Positions 20,042 to 27,686 of a stretch of DNA of 64,000 bases are shown here, in pieces. The notes beneath the pieces are model-generated. The model saw only the letters and a program-made list of their open reading frames with translations. It ran no database searches and had not been told where the DNA came from. This DNA is from an uncultured Prevotellaceae bacterium (GTDB lineage: Bacteria; Bacteroidota; Bacteroidia; Bacteroidales; Bacteroidaceae): positions 248,001-312,000 of the forward strand of contig CAMJZV010000001.1 in NCBI GenBank assembly GCA_946410305.1, given 5' to 3'. The position numbers and the translations under genes were made by a program. Positions within the stretch are counted from its first letter, which is position 1. Every line of letters begins with the position of its first letter.

Positions 20042-20127
20042 AATACACGAAAAAGCCGTACCATTTTCTGAAAAACCGTACCACTTTTTCACCGCTACAG
20101 CTGTCCTTACAAAAAAAGGCTAATAAA

Positions 20128-20159
20128 TTTGCTCATTACCTTAATTTGTTCTACCTTTG
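20128..20159 (+). promoter_or_regulatory. Bacteroidota-type promoter for the beta-helix enzyme gene
   Basis: TTTG (20128-20131), 20 bases, then TACCTTTG (20152-20159): a full match to both boxes of the Bacteroidota housekeeping promoter. It is 43 bases upstream of the ATG at 20202. This supports that ATG, rather than the TTG at 20157, as the start. Confidence 0.8.
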
Positions 20160-20201
20160 CACAAACTATCACTCAAACTATCTCTAAACTACATCAAAAA
20201 A

Positions 20202-23200
20202 ATGAACAAGAATCATATCCTACGCTTAACGACATTGTTATTGGTTTCCTTTGTGACAGCAAACCTATCTGCTGCTCCAAAGCCCAAGAAAGAAGTGTAT
20301 ATCCCCATGGACTACTCCACCTGTGGATATCACGCCTCGGAGCAGGCTATCCCCAATATAGAAACAATGGTATCGGTCAACTGGCAAACAGGCGACTGCA
20401 GCCAGCTCATCCAGCAGGCCATCGATTATGTGGCGTCGCTAAAGCCCGATGCCAATGGACATAGGGGAGCCATCGTCTTAGGCGAAGGTCGCTTTACCAT
20501 CAGCAAGCCCCTGCGCATTACGACTTCAGGTATCGTACTGCGTGGCCGATACAAGACAACGCTGGTAAAGCAAGGCGTCGACAGAGGAGCGTTGATATAT
20601 ATAGAAGGTGTTGCCAAACCTCAAATCGTCAAACCAGATACCCTGCAAATCAGCAGTGAGAAGATTGCTGCAGGCAGTTGCATATTGCCAGTCAATGGCG
20701 GGAACTTCAAGGTTGGCGAGCGCATTCACATCGTGCGTCCTTGTACGAAAGAGTGGATCCTAAGCCTGAAGATGAACGACTTCGGTGGTGGATTGGACTA
20801 TACAGGTTGGAAGCCTACCGACATCGACATCACATGGGACAGAACGGTAAAGTCCGTTGATGGCAACTCCATCACCCTCGATGCTCCCATCACCACGACT
20901 ATCAGTCAGGCCTTCGGCGGAGCCTATATCGTCAGGAATCACCATATCTCAGAGGTTACGGAATGTGGCATCGAGAACATGACTCTAGAGTCAGAGGTAA
21001 ATGACTGGAATCCAAAAGACGAGGACCACTGTTGGGACGGTATCTACGTCGACAATGCCCGCGATTGTTGGGTGCGCATGGTAAACTTCCTGCATCTGGC
21101 AGGCTCTGCCGTCAATCTGCAGAAACAGACCAGCCGAATCACCGTAGAAGACTGCCTTGCTCAAGAGCCCGTCTCGGAAATAGGAGGATGGCGACGACAG
21201 GTTTTCCTGACTCGTGGACAACAGACGCTCTTCCAGCGTTGTATCTCCCGACAGGGAATCCACGACTTTGCTGCTGGCTATTGTGCCGCAGGTCCCAACG
21301 CCTTCGTACAGTGTGAAGGTGAAGAGTCTTTGGGGTTTAGTGGTAGTATCGGATCATGGGCAGCAGGACTGCTCTTCGACATCGTCAATATTGATGGTAG
21401 CGATATCCGCTTTGCCAACTTGGAACAGTTTCAGTTCGGAACAGGATGGAACACTGCCAACTCGATGCTATGGCAATGTACTGCCTCCACCATTGAATGC
21501 TATTCCCCCGATGCCGACAACCGCTGCAGTGGTCATGGCTGCTGGGGAACACTGACGGGAAACGGAGAATGGACCAGCAGTAACGACCATGTAACACCCC
21601 GTAGTCTGTTCTATGACCAGTTGGAGAAACGACTAGGCAAATTGCCTTTCGCCCCCTATATTCTTCCCCGTTCCACCAATGCATCCAGCTCTCCTACAGT
21701 GGAACAGGCAATGGCATTGGCACAGGAGTCACTAACCCAGCCAAGACTCACTATGGAGATGTGGCTTGACAGTATTCCTTTTACAGCCACTACCCAAGGC
21801 GGTATATCCGCCAGTCTGGCTCAAACCGCCCATCCTACCCCATCCACCCTTCCCAGCTATTCCATCTCCAACGGTCATCTGACCGCCAATGGTCAGTTGA
21901 TTACTGGCAACCAATACAATGTCCCCTGGTGGAGCGGAAGAGTGAAAGACAACTTCATTGAACAGGGCGCCAAACCTGCTATCACACGTTTTGTTCCTGG
22001 TCGTGAAGGAACGGGCTGGACTGATCGCATTGACTCTGTTGTCAACTACATGGCAGCGAATCGCTATGGTGTTTTATATCACAATTACGGACTCTGGTAT
22101 GACCTTCGCAGGACAGACCATGAGCGTATCCGACGTGCCGATGGAGACGTGTGGGCACCCTTCTACGAACAACCCTTCGCCCGCTCTGGAGAAGGAACTG
22201 CATGGGACGGTTTATCACGCTATGACCTCACAAAGCCCAATCGCTGGTACTGGAGCCGACTGAACGAATTTGCCCATCAGGCAGCGAACCAGCAAATTCT
22301 CCTCTATAATGAGCACTATTTCCAGCATAACATTCTGGAGGCAGGAGCCCATTGGGTGGATTGTCCTTGGCGCCCCGTCAACAATATCAACGGCACAAGC
22401 TTCCCTGAACCTGTTCCCTTTGCAGGCGACAAGCGCGTGTTCATGGCTGAGCAGTTCTATGACGAACAGAATCCGACATTGCGTCCACTGCACCGCCAGT
22501 ATATCCGGATGTGTCTTGAACTAACGAAAGACCAGCCTAACGTGATACATTCCATCAGCGCAGAATATACGGGTCCACTGCATTTCACCCGTTTCTGGCT
22601 GGAGACTGTTGCCGAATGGGAGGCAGAAACAGGTCGTCATCCGCTGATAGCACTCAGTTGTACCAAAGACGTACAGGACAGCATCCTAGCCGATCCAAAA
22701 CTGCGCAAGGTCGTTGATATCATCGACATTCGCTACTGGCATTATAACACACAGGGACTATGGGCACCCGAGGGCGGTAAGAACATGGCGCCACGACAGT
22801 GGATGCGAAAAATGAAGGTAGGCAAGACTGGTTTCGAGGAAGCCTACCGTGCCGTCCGCGAGTATCGTGACCGCTATCCTGAGAAAGCCGTCACCTTCTT
22901 TTCACAACAGTATCCCACCTACGGCTGGGCAATACTCATGGCTGGCGGTTCGCTGCCGAATATTCCCGTCAAGAGTCAGGAGACAGGAGGTAAGGGGCTG
23001 GAGAAATCCTCCAAGCTACAGCAGGCGTTCCTTAAAGACGTCTGTCAGATGTCGCCCATTGAGAGTACAGACTGCATCGCCACAGGCAAGGCCGGCACCG
23101 GTTATCTTGTCTATCCTCAGGGTGATGCGCCCACCATCTCGGTACCTACCGACAAATACCAGGTTTACACCATCGACATGAAGAGTGGTGCTATCAAGCT

Positions 23201-23285
23201 GCAACAGAAGTCCGTGCGTCTGCAAGGCTCCTTTACCCCCAAGACCACCTCCTCAGGTCAACTTCTGTGGCTCCGTGCACAATAA
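20202..23285 (+). CDS. Exported two-domain beta-helix / TIM-barrel-like carbohydrate enzyme
   Basis: This is a secreted protein of 1027 residues. The ATG at 20202 gives a signal peptide ending ANLSAAPK; an upstream TTG at 20157 lies inside the promoter. Residues of about 30-480 form a pectate-lyase-3-like right-handed beta-helix (GAIVLGEGRFTI, then repeated strands). The remaining roughly 500 residues look like a TIM-barrel hydrolase-type domain with RFVPGREGTGWTDR, LLYNEHYFQHN and HSISAEYTGP, where Glu/His residues could form an active site. I recall this C-terminal type being listed as a DUF (possibly DUF6298) but cannot confirm it. It has its own promoter and is monocistronic. Its substrate is unknown; context suggests a pectic side-chain. 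Confidence 0.7.
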   Translation: MNKNHILRLTTLLLVSFVTANLSAAPKPKKEVYIPMDYSTCGYHASEQAIPNIETMVSVNWQTGDCSQLIQQAIDYVASLKPDANGHRGAIVLGEGRFTISKPLRITTSGIVLRGRYKTTLVKQGVDRGALIYIEGVAKPQIVKPDTLQISSEKIAAGSCILPVNGGNFKVGERIHIVRPCTKEWILSLKMNDFGGGLDYTGWKPTDIDITWDRTVKSVDGNSITLDAPITTTISQAFGGAYIVRNHHISEVTECGIENMTLESEVNDWNPKDEDHCWDGIYVDNARDCWVRMVNFLHLAGSAVNLQKQTSRITVEDCLAQEPVSEIGGWRRQVFLTRGQQTLFQRCISRQGIHDFAAGYCAAGPNAFVQCEGEESLGFSGSIGSWAAGLLFDIVNIDGSDIRFANLEQFQFGTGWNTANSMLWQCTASTIECYSPDADNRCSGHGCWGTLTGNGEWTSSNDHVTPRSLFYDQLEKRLGKLPFAPYILPRSTNASSSPTVEQAMALAQESLTQPRLTMEMWLDSIPFTATTQGGISASLAQTAHPTPSTLPSYSISNGHLTANGQLITGNQYNVPWWSGRVKDNFIEQGAKPAITRFVPGREGTGWTDRIDSVVNYMAANRYGVLYHNYGLWYDLRRTDHERIRRADGDVWAPFYEQPFARSGEGTAWDGLSRYDLTKPNRWYWSRLNEFAHQAANQQILLYNEHYFQHNILEAGAHWVDCPWRPVNNINGTSFPEPVPFAGDKRVFMAEQFYDEQNPTLRPLHRQYIRMCLELTKDQPNVIHSISAEYTGPLHFTRFWLETVAEWEAETGRHPLIALSCTKDVQDSILADPKLRKVVDIIDIRYWHYNTQGLWAPEGGKNMAPRQWMRKMKVGKTGFEEAYRAVREYRDRYPEKAVTFFSQQYPTYGWAILMAGGSLPNIPVKSQETGGKGLEKSSKLQQAFLKDVCQMSPIESTDCIATGKAGTGYLVYPQGDAPTISVPTDKYQVYTIDMKSGAIKLQQKSVRLQGSFTPKTTSSGQLLWLRAQ

Positions 23286-23365
23286 TATTTGAACCCCTCG
23301 AGAGGGGGCAGCGTAAGCAAATGGCGAACTTTAACACTATTTAAAGTAAAAAAAATCATATTTTA

Positions 23366-23397
23366 GGGGCTCTTCTCAAAAATAGTTACTACTTTTG
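23366..23397 (+). promoter_or_regulatory. Likely promoter of the sigma-factor-led operon
   Basis: TACTTTTG (23390-23397) matches TAnnTTTG and is 46 bases before the sigma factor ATG. The upstream position reads TTAGGGG instead of TTTG, so the -33 box is poor. This could mean dependence on an activator or on the encoded ECF sigma factor itself. Confidence 0.5.
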
Positions 23398-23443
23398 CAG
23401 CAACAAACTACTTCTACTGCAAAAACTACTAAAAAGTAAAGAG

Positions 23444-23956
23444 ATGGAAGACTTCTCTAAACTATACGACAAACACATCGACGGCCTCTTCGCTTTCGGT
23501 TCAAAGTTCATGACCGATCGCGAGGCACTCAAAGACTGTATTCAAGACGTTTTTGTAAAACTGTTTACGCGTAAGGACGGTCTCAGCAACATCAGCAACA
23601 TCGAGAGTTACCTTTATATCTCGCTGCGCAACCGCATGAACGACGAGTTTCGTCGCAACACAAGACTCTGCGACAGTGAGATCACCGATGCCAGCATGCA
23701 GGTAATCGCCGAAACCGATGAATACAATCGTGAGCAGATGGAGCATAGTCAGTCGCTCTCCGACAGCGTGACAACGTTTTTCGACAAGCTATCACCCCGT
23801 CAGCGACAGATTATCAATCTCTATTACCTAGAGCATCGCAAATACGATGACATCTGTCAGATTATGGGCATCAACTATCAAAGCGTGCGCAACCTGATGC
23901 ACCGCAGTATCAGCCGGCTCCGTGAATATGCCGGACAGATGATACAGAACGCATAA
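23444..23956 (+). CDS. ECF-type RNA polymerase sigma factor
   Basis: This 170-residue sigma-70 family ECF factor probably controls the operon it heads. Region 2 is visible at about 8-75 (DCIQDVFVKLF and RNRMNDEFRR). Region 4 is at about 115-165 (LSPRQRQIINLYYLEHRKYDDI, then the helix-turn-helix GINYQSVRNLMHRSISRLR). In Bacteroidota such factors usually sit beside a FecR-type anti-sigma gene and a SusC with an N-terminal signalling domain; neither is present here. What follows is a 46-residue ORF and then enzymes in the same direction to 40588 with overlaps or small gaps, so the factor is likely co-transcribed with them. Confidence 0.93.
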   Translation: MEDFSKLYDKHIDGLFAFGSKFMTDREALKDCIQDVFVKLFTRKDGLSNISNIESYLYISLRNRMNDEFRRNTRLCDSEITDASMQVIAETDEYNREQMEHSQSLSDSVTTFFDKLSPRQRQIINLYYLEHRKYDDICQIMGINYQSVRNLMHRSISRLREYAGQMIQNA

Positions 23957-23965
23957 AAATCTTTT

Positions 23966-24018
23966 CATTGGTTACACCAATGCCATTATTCCGTCTTAAA
24001 ATAAACAGGTAATAATGG
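23966..24018 (+). promoter_or_regulatory. Hairpin pair over the start of the small ORF
   Basis: Just after the sigma factor stop, CATTGGT and ACCAATG (23966-23972, 23976-23982) form a perfect 7-base stem with a 3-base loop. Immediately after, CCATTATT (23983-23990) is complementary to AATAATGG (24011-24018). That second pairing would cover the ribosome-site region and the ATG at 24015. No T-tract follows either hairpin, so translational control is more likely than termination. Confidence 0.45.
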
Positions 24019-24155
24019 CAACAAAAGGAGATAGCAAGAAGGGGAAACGCCTCTATTCTTTTATCCCGCCTCTACAGCCTCTTTCTAAAGAAGAAAAGGA
24101 AGAGCTGAAGATGCGGATAATCGTTGCTATTCACCAATCGGTAGCATTAAATTAG
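24015..24155 (+). CDS. Small 46-residue protein after the sigma factor
   Basis: A complete small frame (46 codons plus stop) lies between the sigma factor and the TIM-barrel/DUF3826 gene, 18 bases before the next ATG. The protein begins with a lysine-rich patch (MATKGDSKKGKR), then a proline-containing stretch and an amphipathic helix (LSKEEKEELKMRIIVAIHQ). An AGG precedes the ATG as a weak ribosome site. I do not recognise a family. The helix resembles the first helix of FecR-type anti-sigma factors, so it could be a reduced sigma-binding peptide or a remnant; this is speculation. Confidence 0.45.
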   Translation: MATKGDSKKGKRLYSFIPPLQPLSKEEKEELKMRIIVAIHQSVALN

Positions 24156-24173
24156 AGATTATTCAAAGCACAT

Positions 24174-25631
24174 ATGAACAAACTACGCATTTTACTTTTT
24201 TCTGCTTTAGCATTCGGTTTCTCATGCCTTGACACCATTATGGCACAAGAACGTTATCAGGTGGGGGTCTGCGATTGGATGGTACTGAAACGTCAGAAAC
24301 TGGGTGAGTTCCAACTTGCTAAGGAGTTGGCATGTGACGGTGTAGAGATGGATATGGGCGGACTCGGCAAGCGTGAGATGTTCGACAATAAAATGCGCGA
24401 TGCAAAGACCGCAGCTTTCTTCAAACACACAGCCGACAGTCTTGGAATCCGTATCGGAGCTATTGCCATGAGCGGATTCTACGGGCAGGATCTGACCCTG
24501 CGTGACAACTACCTCGCCTTGATGGAAGACTGTTTCGAGACCATGAAACGCATGGGAGATGTCAAGGTTGCCTTCCTGCCATTAGGCGGATGCGGCAACG
24601 ACTGGACAACCGATAAGACGAAGCGTAAAGAAATTGTCAATCGCCTCCATGCCATCGGTGAGTCAGCCAAGACACATGGCGTCGTAGTCGGCATCGACAC
24701 CCCGTTAGATGCAGCAGGCAACCTAAAACTCCTGAAAGAGATTAAAAGCGATGGTATTGCCATCTTCTATAAATGGCAGACCATCATAGAACATGGCTGG
24801 GACATTCCTAAGGACATGAAGAAACTCGGTGCCAGGAATATCTGTGCTATCCATGCATCGAATACCGACAGTCTTTGTCTGCGCAACGACCCTGCCATCA
24901 ACCTGCCGCTCATCAAACAGACCCTCGACGAAATGGGCTGGAACGGATGGCTGTTTGTAGAAAGGAGCCGTGACGTGAAGATGGTAAGAAATGTAAAGAT
25001 GAACTACGGCAATAATGTGATGTACCTGAAAGAGACTTTTAACTCCTACCCTGCTCCAACAGTAGTACTCGACAGTGCCGGACGCGACAGCAAGTATGTG
25101 GAGACTATTATAGGACGTGCCAGGAAAGCCACTGACGAGTTAAGCATCACATGGACGCCATTGGGACAGAATGTTCAGAATATCATAGCCAACCGTTATT
25201 TCAAGCTCAACGACATCTATGCTGAGCGTGACTCCGTAAAGAAAACGGACAAGAAACTTGCAGAGGCACAGTGTGACTCAAAACTATATCGCTCCCACTT
25301 CGGTTTTGAAGCCGACCTCTCGATGTACCTGAAGCCTCAGGACATCGAACGAGTGAAAGATGTGATGACCTTCAATGTGGTGAAAGTGACCTACGAGGCA
25401 CACTGCGACATGATTCCTACCTTGAAAGAAGAGGAAAAGGCACAGATTCTTGCCTGGCTGATAGAAGCACGTGAACTTGCCATTGACGCAGAGAGTTCAA
25501 AGAAGAAACACGAGGTGTTCGGAAAATACAAGGGACGCATCAACAACTACCTGGCAAAACGAGGCTACGACTTGGTCAAAGAGCGTGAGGCCTGGTATGA
25601 ACGGATAAAAGCAAGAGGAGGAAAGATATGA
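24174..25631 (+). CDS. Exported sugar isomerase-like TIM barrel fused to DUF3826
   Basis: This secreted protein of 485 residues has a signal peptide (FSALAFGFSC...IMAQ). Residues of about 30-290 are an AP-endonuclease-2/xylose-isomerase-like TIM barrel (GVCDWMVLKR, LACDGVEMDMGG, NICAIHASNTDS, GWNGWLFVERS). This fold is used by sugar phosphate isomerases and epimerases that bind a metal. Residues of about 295-485 are a helical domain matching DUF3826 (YFKLNDIYAERD, HFGFEADLSMYL, MTFNVVKVTYEA). The two are usually separate proteins, so the fusion is notable. The stop overlaps the GH127 start by 4 bases. The exported location argues against a sugar-phosphate substrate; a role on oligosaccharides in the periplasm is inferred. 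Confidence 0.75.
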   Translation: MNKLRILLFSALAFGFSCLDTIMAQERYQVGVCDWMVLKRQKLGEFQLAKELACDGVEMDMGGLGKREMFDNKMRDAKTAAFFKHTADSLGIRIGAIAMSGFYGQDLTLRDNYLALMEDCFETMKRMGDVKVAFLPLGGCGNDWTTDKTKRKEIVNRLHAIGESAKTHGVVVGIDTPLDAAGNLKLLKEIKSDGIAIFYKWQTIIEHGWDIPKDMKKLGARNICAIHASNTDSLCLRNDPAINLPLIKQTLDEMGWNGWLFVERSRDVKMVRNVKMNYGNNVMYLKETFNSYPAPTVVLDSAGRDSKYVETIIGRARKATDELSITWTPLGQNVQNIIANRYFKLNDIYAERDSVKKTDKKLAEAQCDSKLYRSHFGFEADLSMYLKPQDIERVKDVMTFNVVKVTYEAHCDMIPTLKEEEKAQILAWLIEARELAIDAESSKKKHEVFGKYKGRINNYLAKRGYDLVKEREAWYERIKARGGKI

Positions 25632-27682
25632 GAAAACTGATTATTGGCATCATGCTGTGCTGCACGACTGCAGCAACGGCACAGGGACTGACAGACATGA
25701 GTAACAGTCGTCAGGCCCAGATGAAGAATACGCCTATGGGAGCCGTCAAATGGACTGGTGGCTTCTGGGGCGACCGTTTTAACATGCTCTCCACCACGGG
25801 TATCTGGGACATGTGGAACACTTGGAACACGCCTTGGGAAATCATCGATGACATGGGACTGCACGGCAGTAACGGTTTCCGCAACTTTGAAGTGGCTGCC
25901 GGAACAGTAAAGGGCAAGCACCATGGTCCTCCCTTCCACGACGGTGACATGTATAAATGGCTGGAGGCATGTGCCGCCGTTTATGCTATCACCAAGGACC
26001 CGAAGATAGATGCCTTGATGGACAAGTTCATTGAGCAGGTGGCACTCGCCCTGCGCAACGACGGATACATCCATACCCCCGTTGTAATCTCGGAGCGTAA
26101 TGCAGGCATCGACACTCATGCAAACACGGAGAATGCAGCAGGTATTGAGATTGGCAAAGACCAGAAACACGCCTTTGCTTCGCGCCTGAACTTCGAGACC
26201 TATAACCTCGGGCACCTCATGACGGCAGGTATTATCCACAAACGTGCCACTGGTAAGACTACACTCTTCGACTGTAGCAAGAAAGCCGCTGACTTCCTGT
26301 ATAATTTCCTGACGAACGATGCCGCGGAACTGTCGCGCAATGCCATCTGCCCCAGCCACTATATGGGGGCTGCAGAGATGTATCGTGAGACGGGTGACGA
26401 GAAATACCTGACACTAGCCAAAGGTCTCATTGCCATCCGCGACAGTGTGACGAACGGTGAAGACCATAACCAGGACCGTCACAAGTTCCGTGACCAGTAT
26501 GAGGCGATGGGGCATGCCGTTCGTGCCAACTACCTCTATGCCGGAGTTGCCGACCTCTATGCCGAGACAGGTGAGGAACAGCTGATGAAGAATCTCTCGG
26601 CCATCTGGGATGACATCATCCAGCATAAGATATACATCATGGGAGGCTGCGGTGCACTCTACGACGGAGTGTCACCTGATGGTACCACTTACAATCAACC
26701 CTCCATCCAGCAGATTCATCAGGCTTACGGACGACAGTTCCAACTGCCGCAGGAAGCTGCCCATAATGAGATATGTGCCCAGATTGGCATGATGCTCTTC
26801 TCCTGGCGTATGTTTCAGACGACAGGAGACAGCAAGTATATCGACAACATCGAGAACGAATTGTATAACGGTATCCTATCTGGAATCTCTCTCGATGGTA
26901 AAGACTTCTTCTATACAGAGGCACTGCGTCGCACAAAGGAGTTCCCTTATGTCATGCGATGGCCTAAGCACCGTCAGCATTACATCACCTGTTTCTGTTG
27001 CCCTCCCAACACCCTGCGCACCCTCTGTGAGGCACAGGAATATGCTTATGCTATCAACGAAAACACGCTATACGTCAACCTCTACGGCCAGAATGCTTTG
27101 AAGACCAAAGACCTAGAAGTAGAACAGCAGACCAACTACCCCTGGGATGGTAAGATCACGCTGACTATTAAGAAAGCCAAGAACCTGACGAATGTCAAGT
27201 TACACAAGCCAGACTGGGCAACAGAATATACAGTAAAGGTGAACGGTGAACCAGCAGACCTTGACATTAGCCGCAAATGGAAGAAGGGTGATGTCATCGA
27301 AGTCAACTTCGACATGCGGCCCCGACTGATAGAGGCGAATCCGCTGGTTGAAGAGGCAAAGAATCAGATTGCTGTCCAGCGCGGTCCTATTGTCTACTGT
27401 CTCGAAGGTGAGGATATCGAAGGCGGCTATCGCATCAATGACATAGCCATTCCTGCCGACATACAGTTTACAGAACAGAAAATGACTATCAGTGGGCATG
27501 AGATGACTGTATTGGAAGGTGAGGCTGTCCTCGTGAATCAGGAGAAATGGGACAACCAGACGCTCTATCGGGAGATTCGCCCCACAAACAAGAAGAAAGT
27601 TAAGATACGACTCATTCCCTACTATGCATGGGACAACCGAGGTATTCAAGACATGTCTCTCTGGTTGCCATTAGCACGATAA
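25628..27682 (+). CDS. GH127-type glycosidase (beta-L-arabinofuranosidase / aceric acid hydrolase family)
   Basis: This is an exported enzyme of 684 residues with a signal peptide ending TAQG. The (alpha/alpha)6 barrel of GH127 (DUF1680) is recognised from WTGGFWGDRF, YMGAAEMYRETGDEKYL, and the zinc-thiolate motifs: E381 and C383 in HNEICA, and C457-C458 in CFCCPPN. By comparison with HypBA1, C457 is the likely nucleophile. The position of the HypBA1 acid/base Glu (E322) appears to be Gln365 here (IHQAYGRQF), which is unusual. In Bacteroides thetaiotaomicron a GH127 enzyme, as I recall, removes aceric acid from RG-II. That or beta-L-arabinofuranose are the leading substrates. Confidence 0.88.
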   Translation: MRKLIIGIMLCCTTAATAQGLTDMSNSRQAQMKNTPMGAVKWTGGFWGDRFNMLSTTGIWDMWNTWNTPWEIIDDMGLHGSNGFRNFEVAAGTVKGKHHGPPFHDGDMYKWLEACAAVYAITKDPKIDALMDKFIEQVALALRNDGYIHTPVVISERNAGIDTHANTENAAGIEIGKDQKHAFASRLNFETYNLGHLMTAGIIHKRATGKTTLFDCSKKAADFLYNFLTNDAAELSRNAICPSHYMGAAEMYRETGDEKYLTLAKGLIAIRDSVTNGEDHNQDRHKFRDQYEAMGHAVRANYLYAGVADLYAETGEEQLMKNLSAIWDDIIQHKIYIMGGCGALYDGVSPDGTTYNQPSIQQIHQAYGRQFQLPQEAAHNEICAQIGMMLFSWRMFQTTGDSKYIDNIENELYNGILSGISLDGKDFFYTEALRRTKEFPYVMRWPKHRQHYITCFCCPPNTLRTLCEAQEYAYAINENTLYVNLYGQNALKTKDLEVEQQTNYPWDGKITLTIKKAKNLTNVKLHKPDWATEYTVKVNGEPADLDISRKWKKGDVIEVNFDMRPRLIEANPLVEEAKNQIAVQRGPIVYCLEGEDIEGGYRINDIAIPADIQFTEQKMTISGHEMTVLEGEAVLVNQEKWDNQTLYREIRPTNKKKVKIRLIPYYAWDNRGIQDMSLWLPLAR

Positions 27683-27686
27683 CATT

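Larger units (their letters stand above)
19653..20127. repeat. Repeat-rich intergenic region, no convincing gene
   Basis: This stretch between susD and the next promoter is G/C-richer than its neighbours and holds nested repeats. A run of A's plus CTTTCACTTTCAC (19683-19704) is matched in inverted orientation at 19864-19884. GAAAGCCCTGTA occurs twice (near 19715 and 19842). GTGAAACGT-like units recur near 19799-19820. A near-perfect 20-base direct repeat carrying CCGTACCA sits at 20051-20090. Short open frames exist on both strands but start at GTG or lack a ribosome site, and their coding content is just the repeats. It may be a REP/MITE-like element or a long structured leader. Confidence 0.6.

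Noticed and set aside
19778..20092. 104-codon minus-strand frame with a WDKLIQR-type seven-residue repeat
   Set aside because: Its start is GTG with no ribosome site, and its periodicity is explained by the 21-base DNA repeat; not called as a gene.
20157..20201. TTG start upstream of the beta-helix enzyme
   Set aside because: It lies in the promoter -7 box, and the signal peptide begins at the ATG at 20202.
23291..23306. CCCCTCGAGAGGGG as a terminator after the beta-helix enzyme
   Set aside because: Short palindrome with essentially no loop room and no T-tract following; similar short C/G palindromes are common in these genomes.
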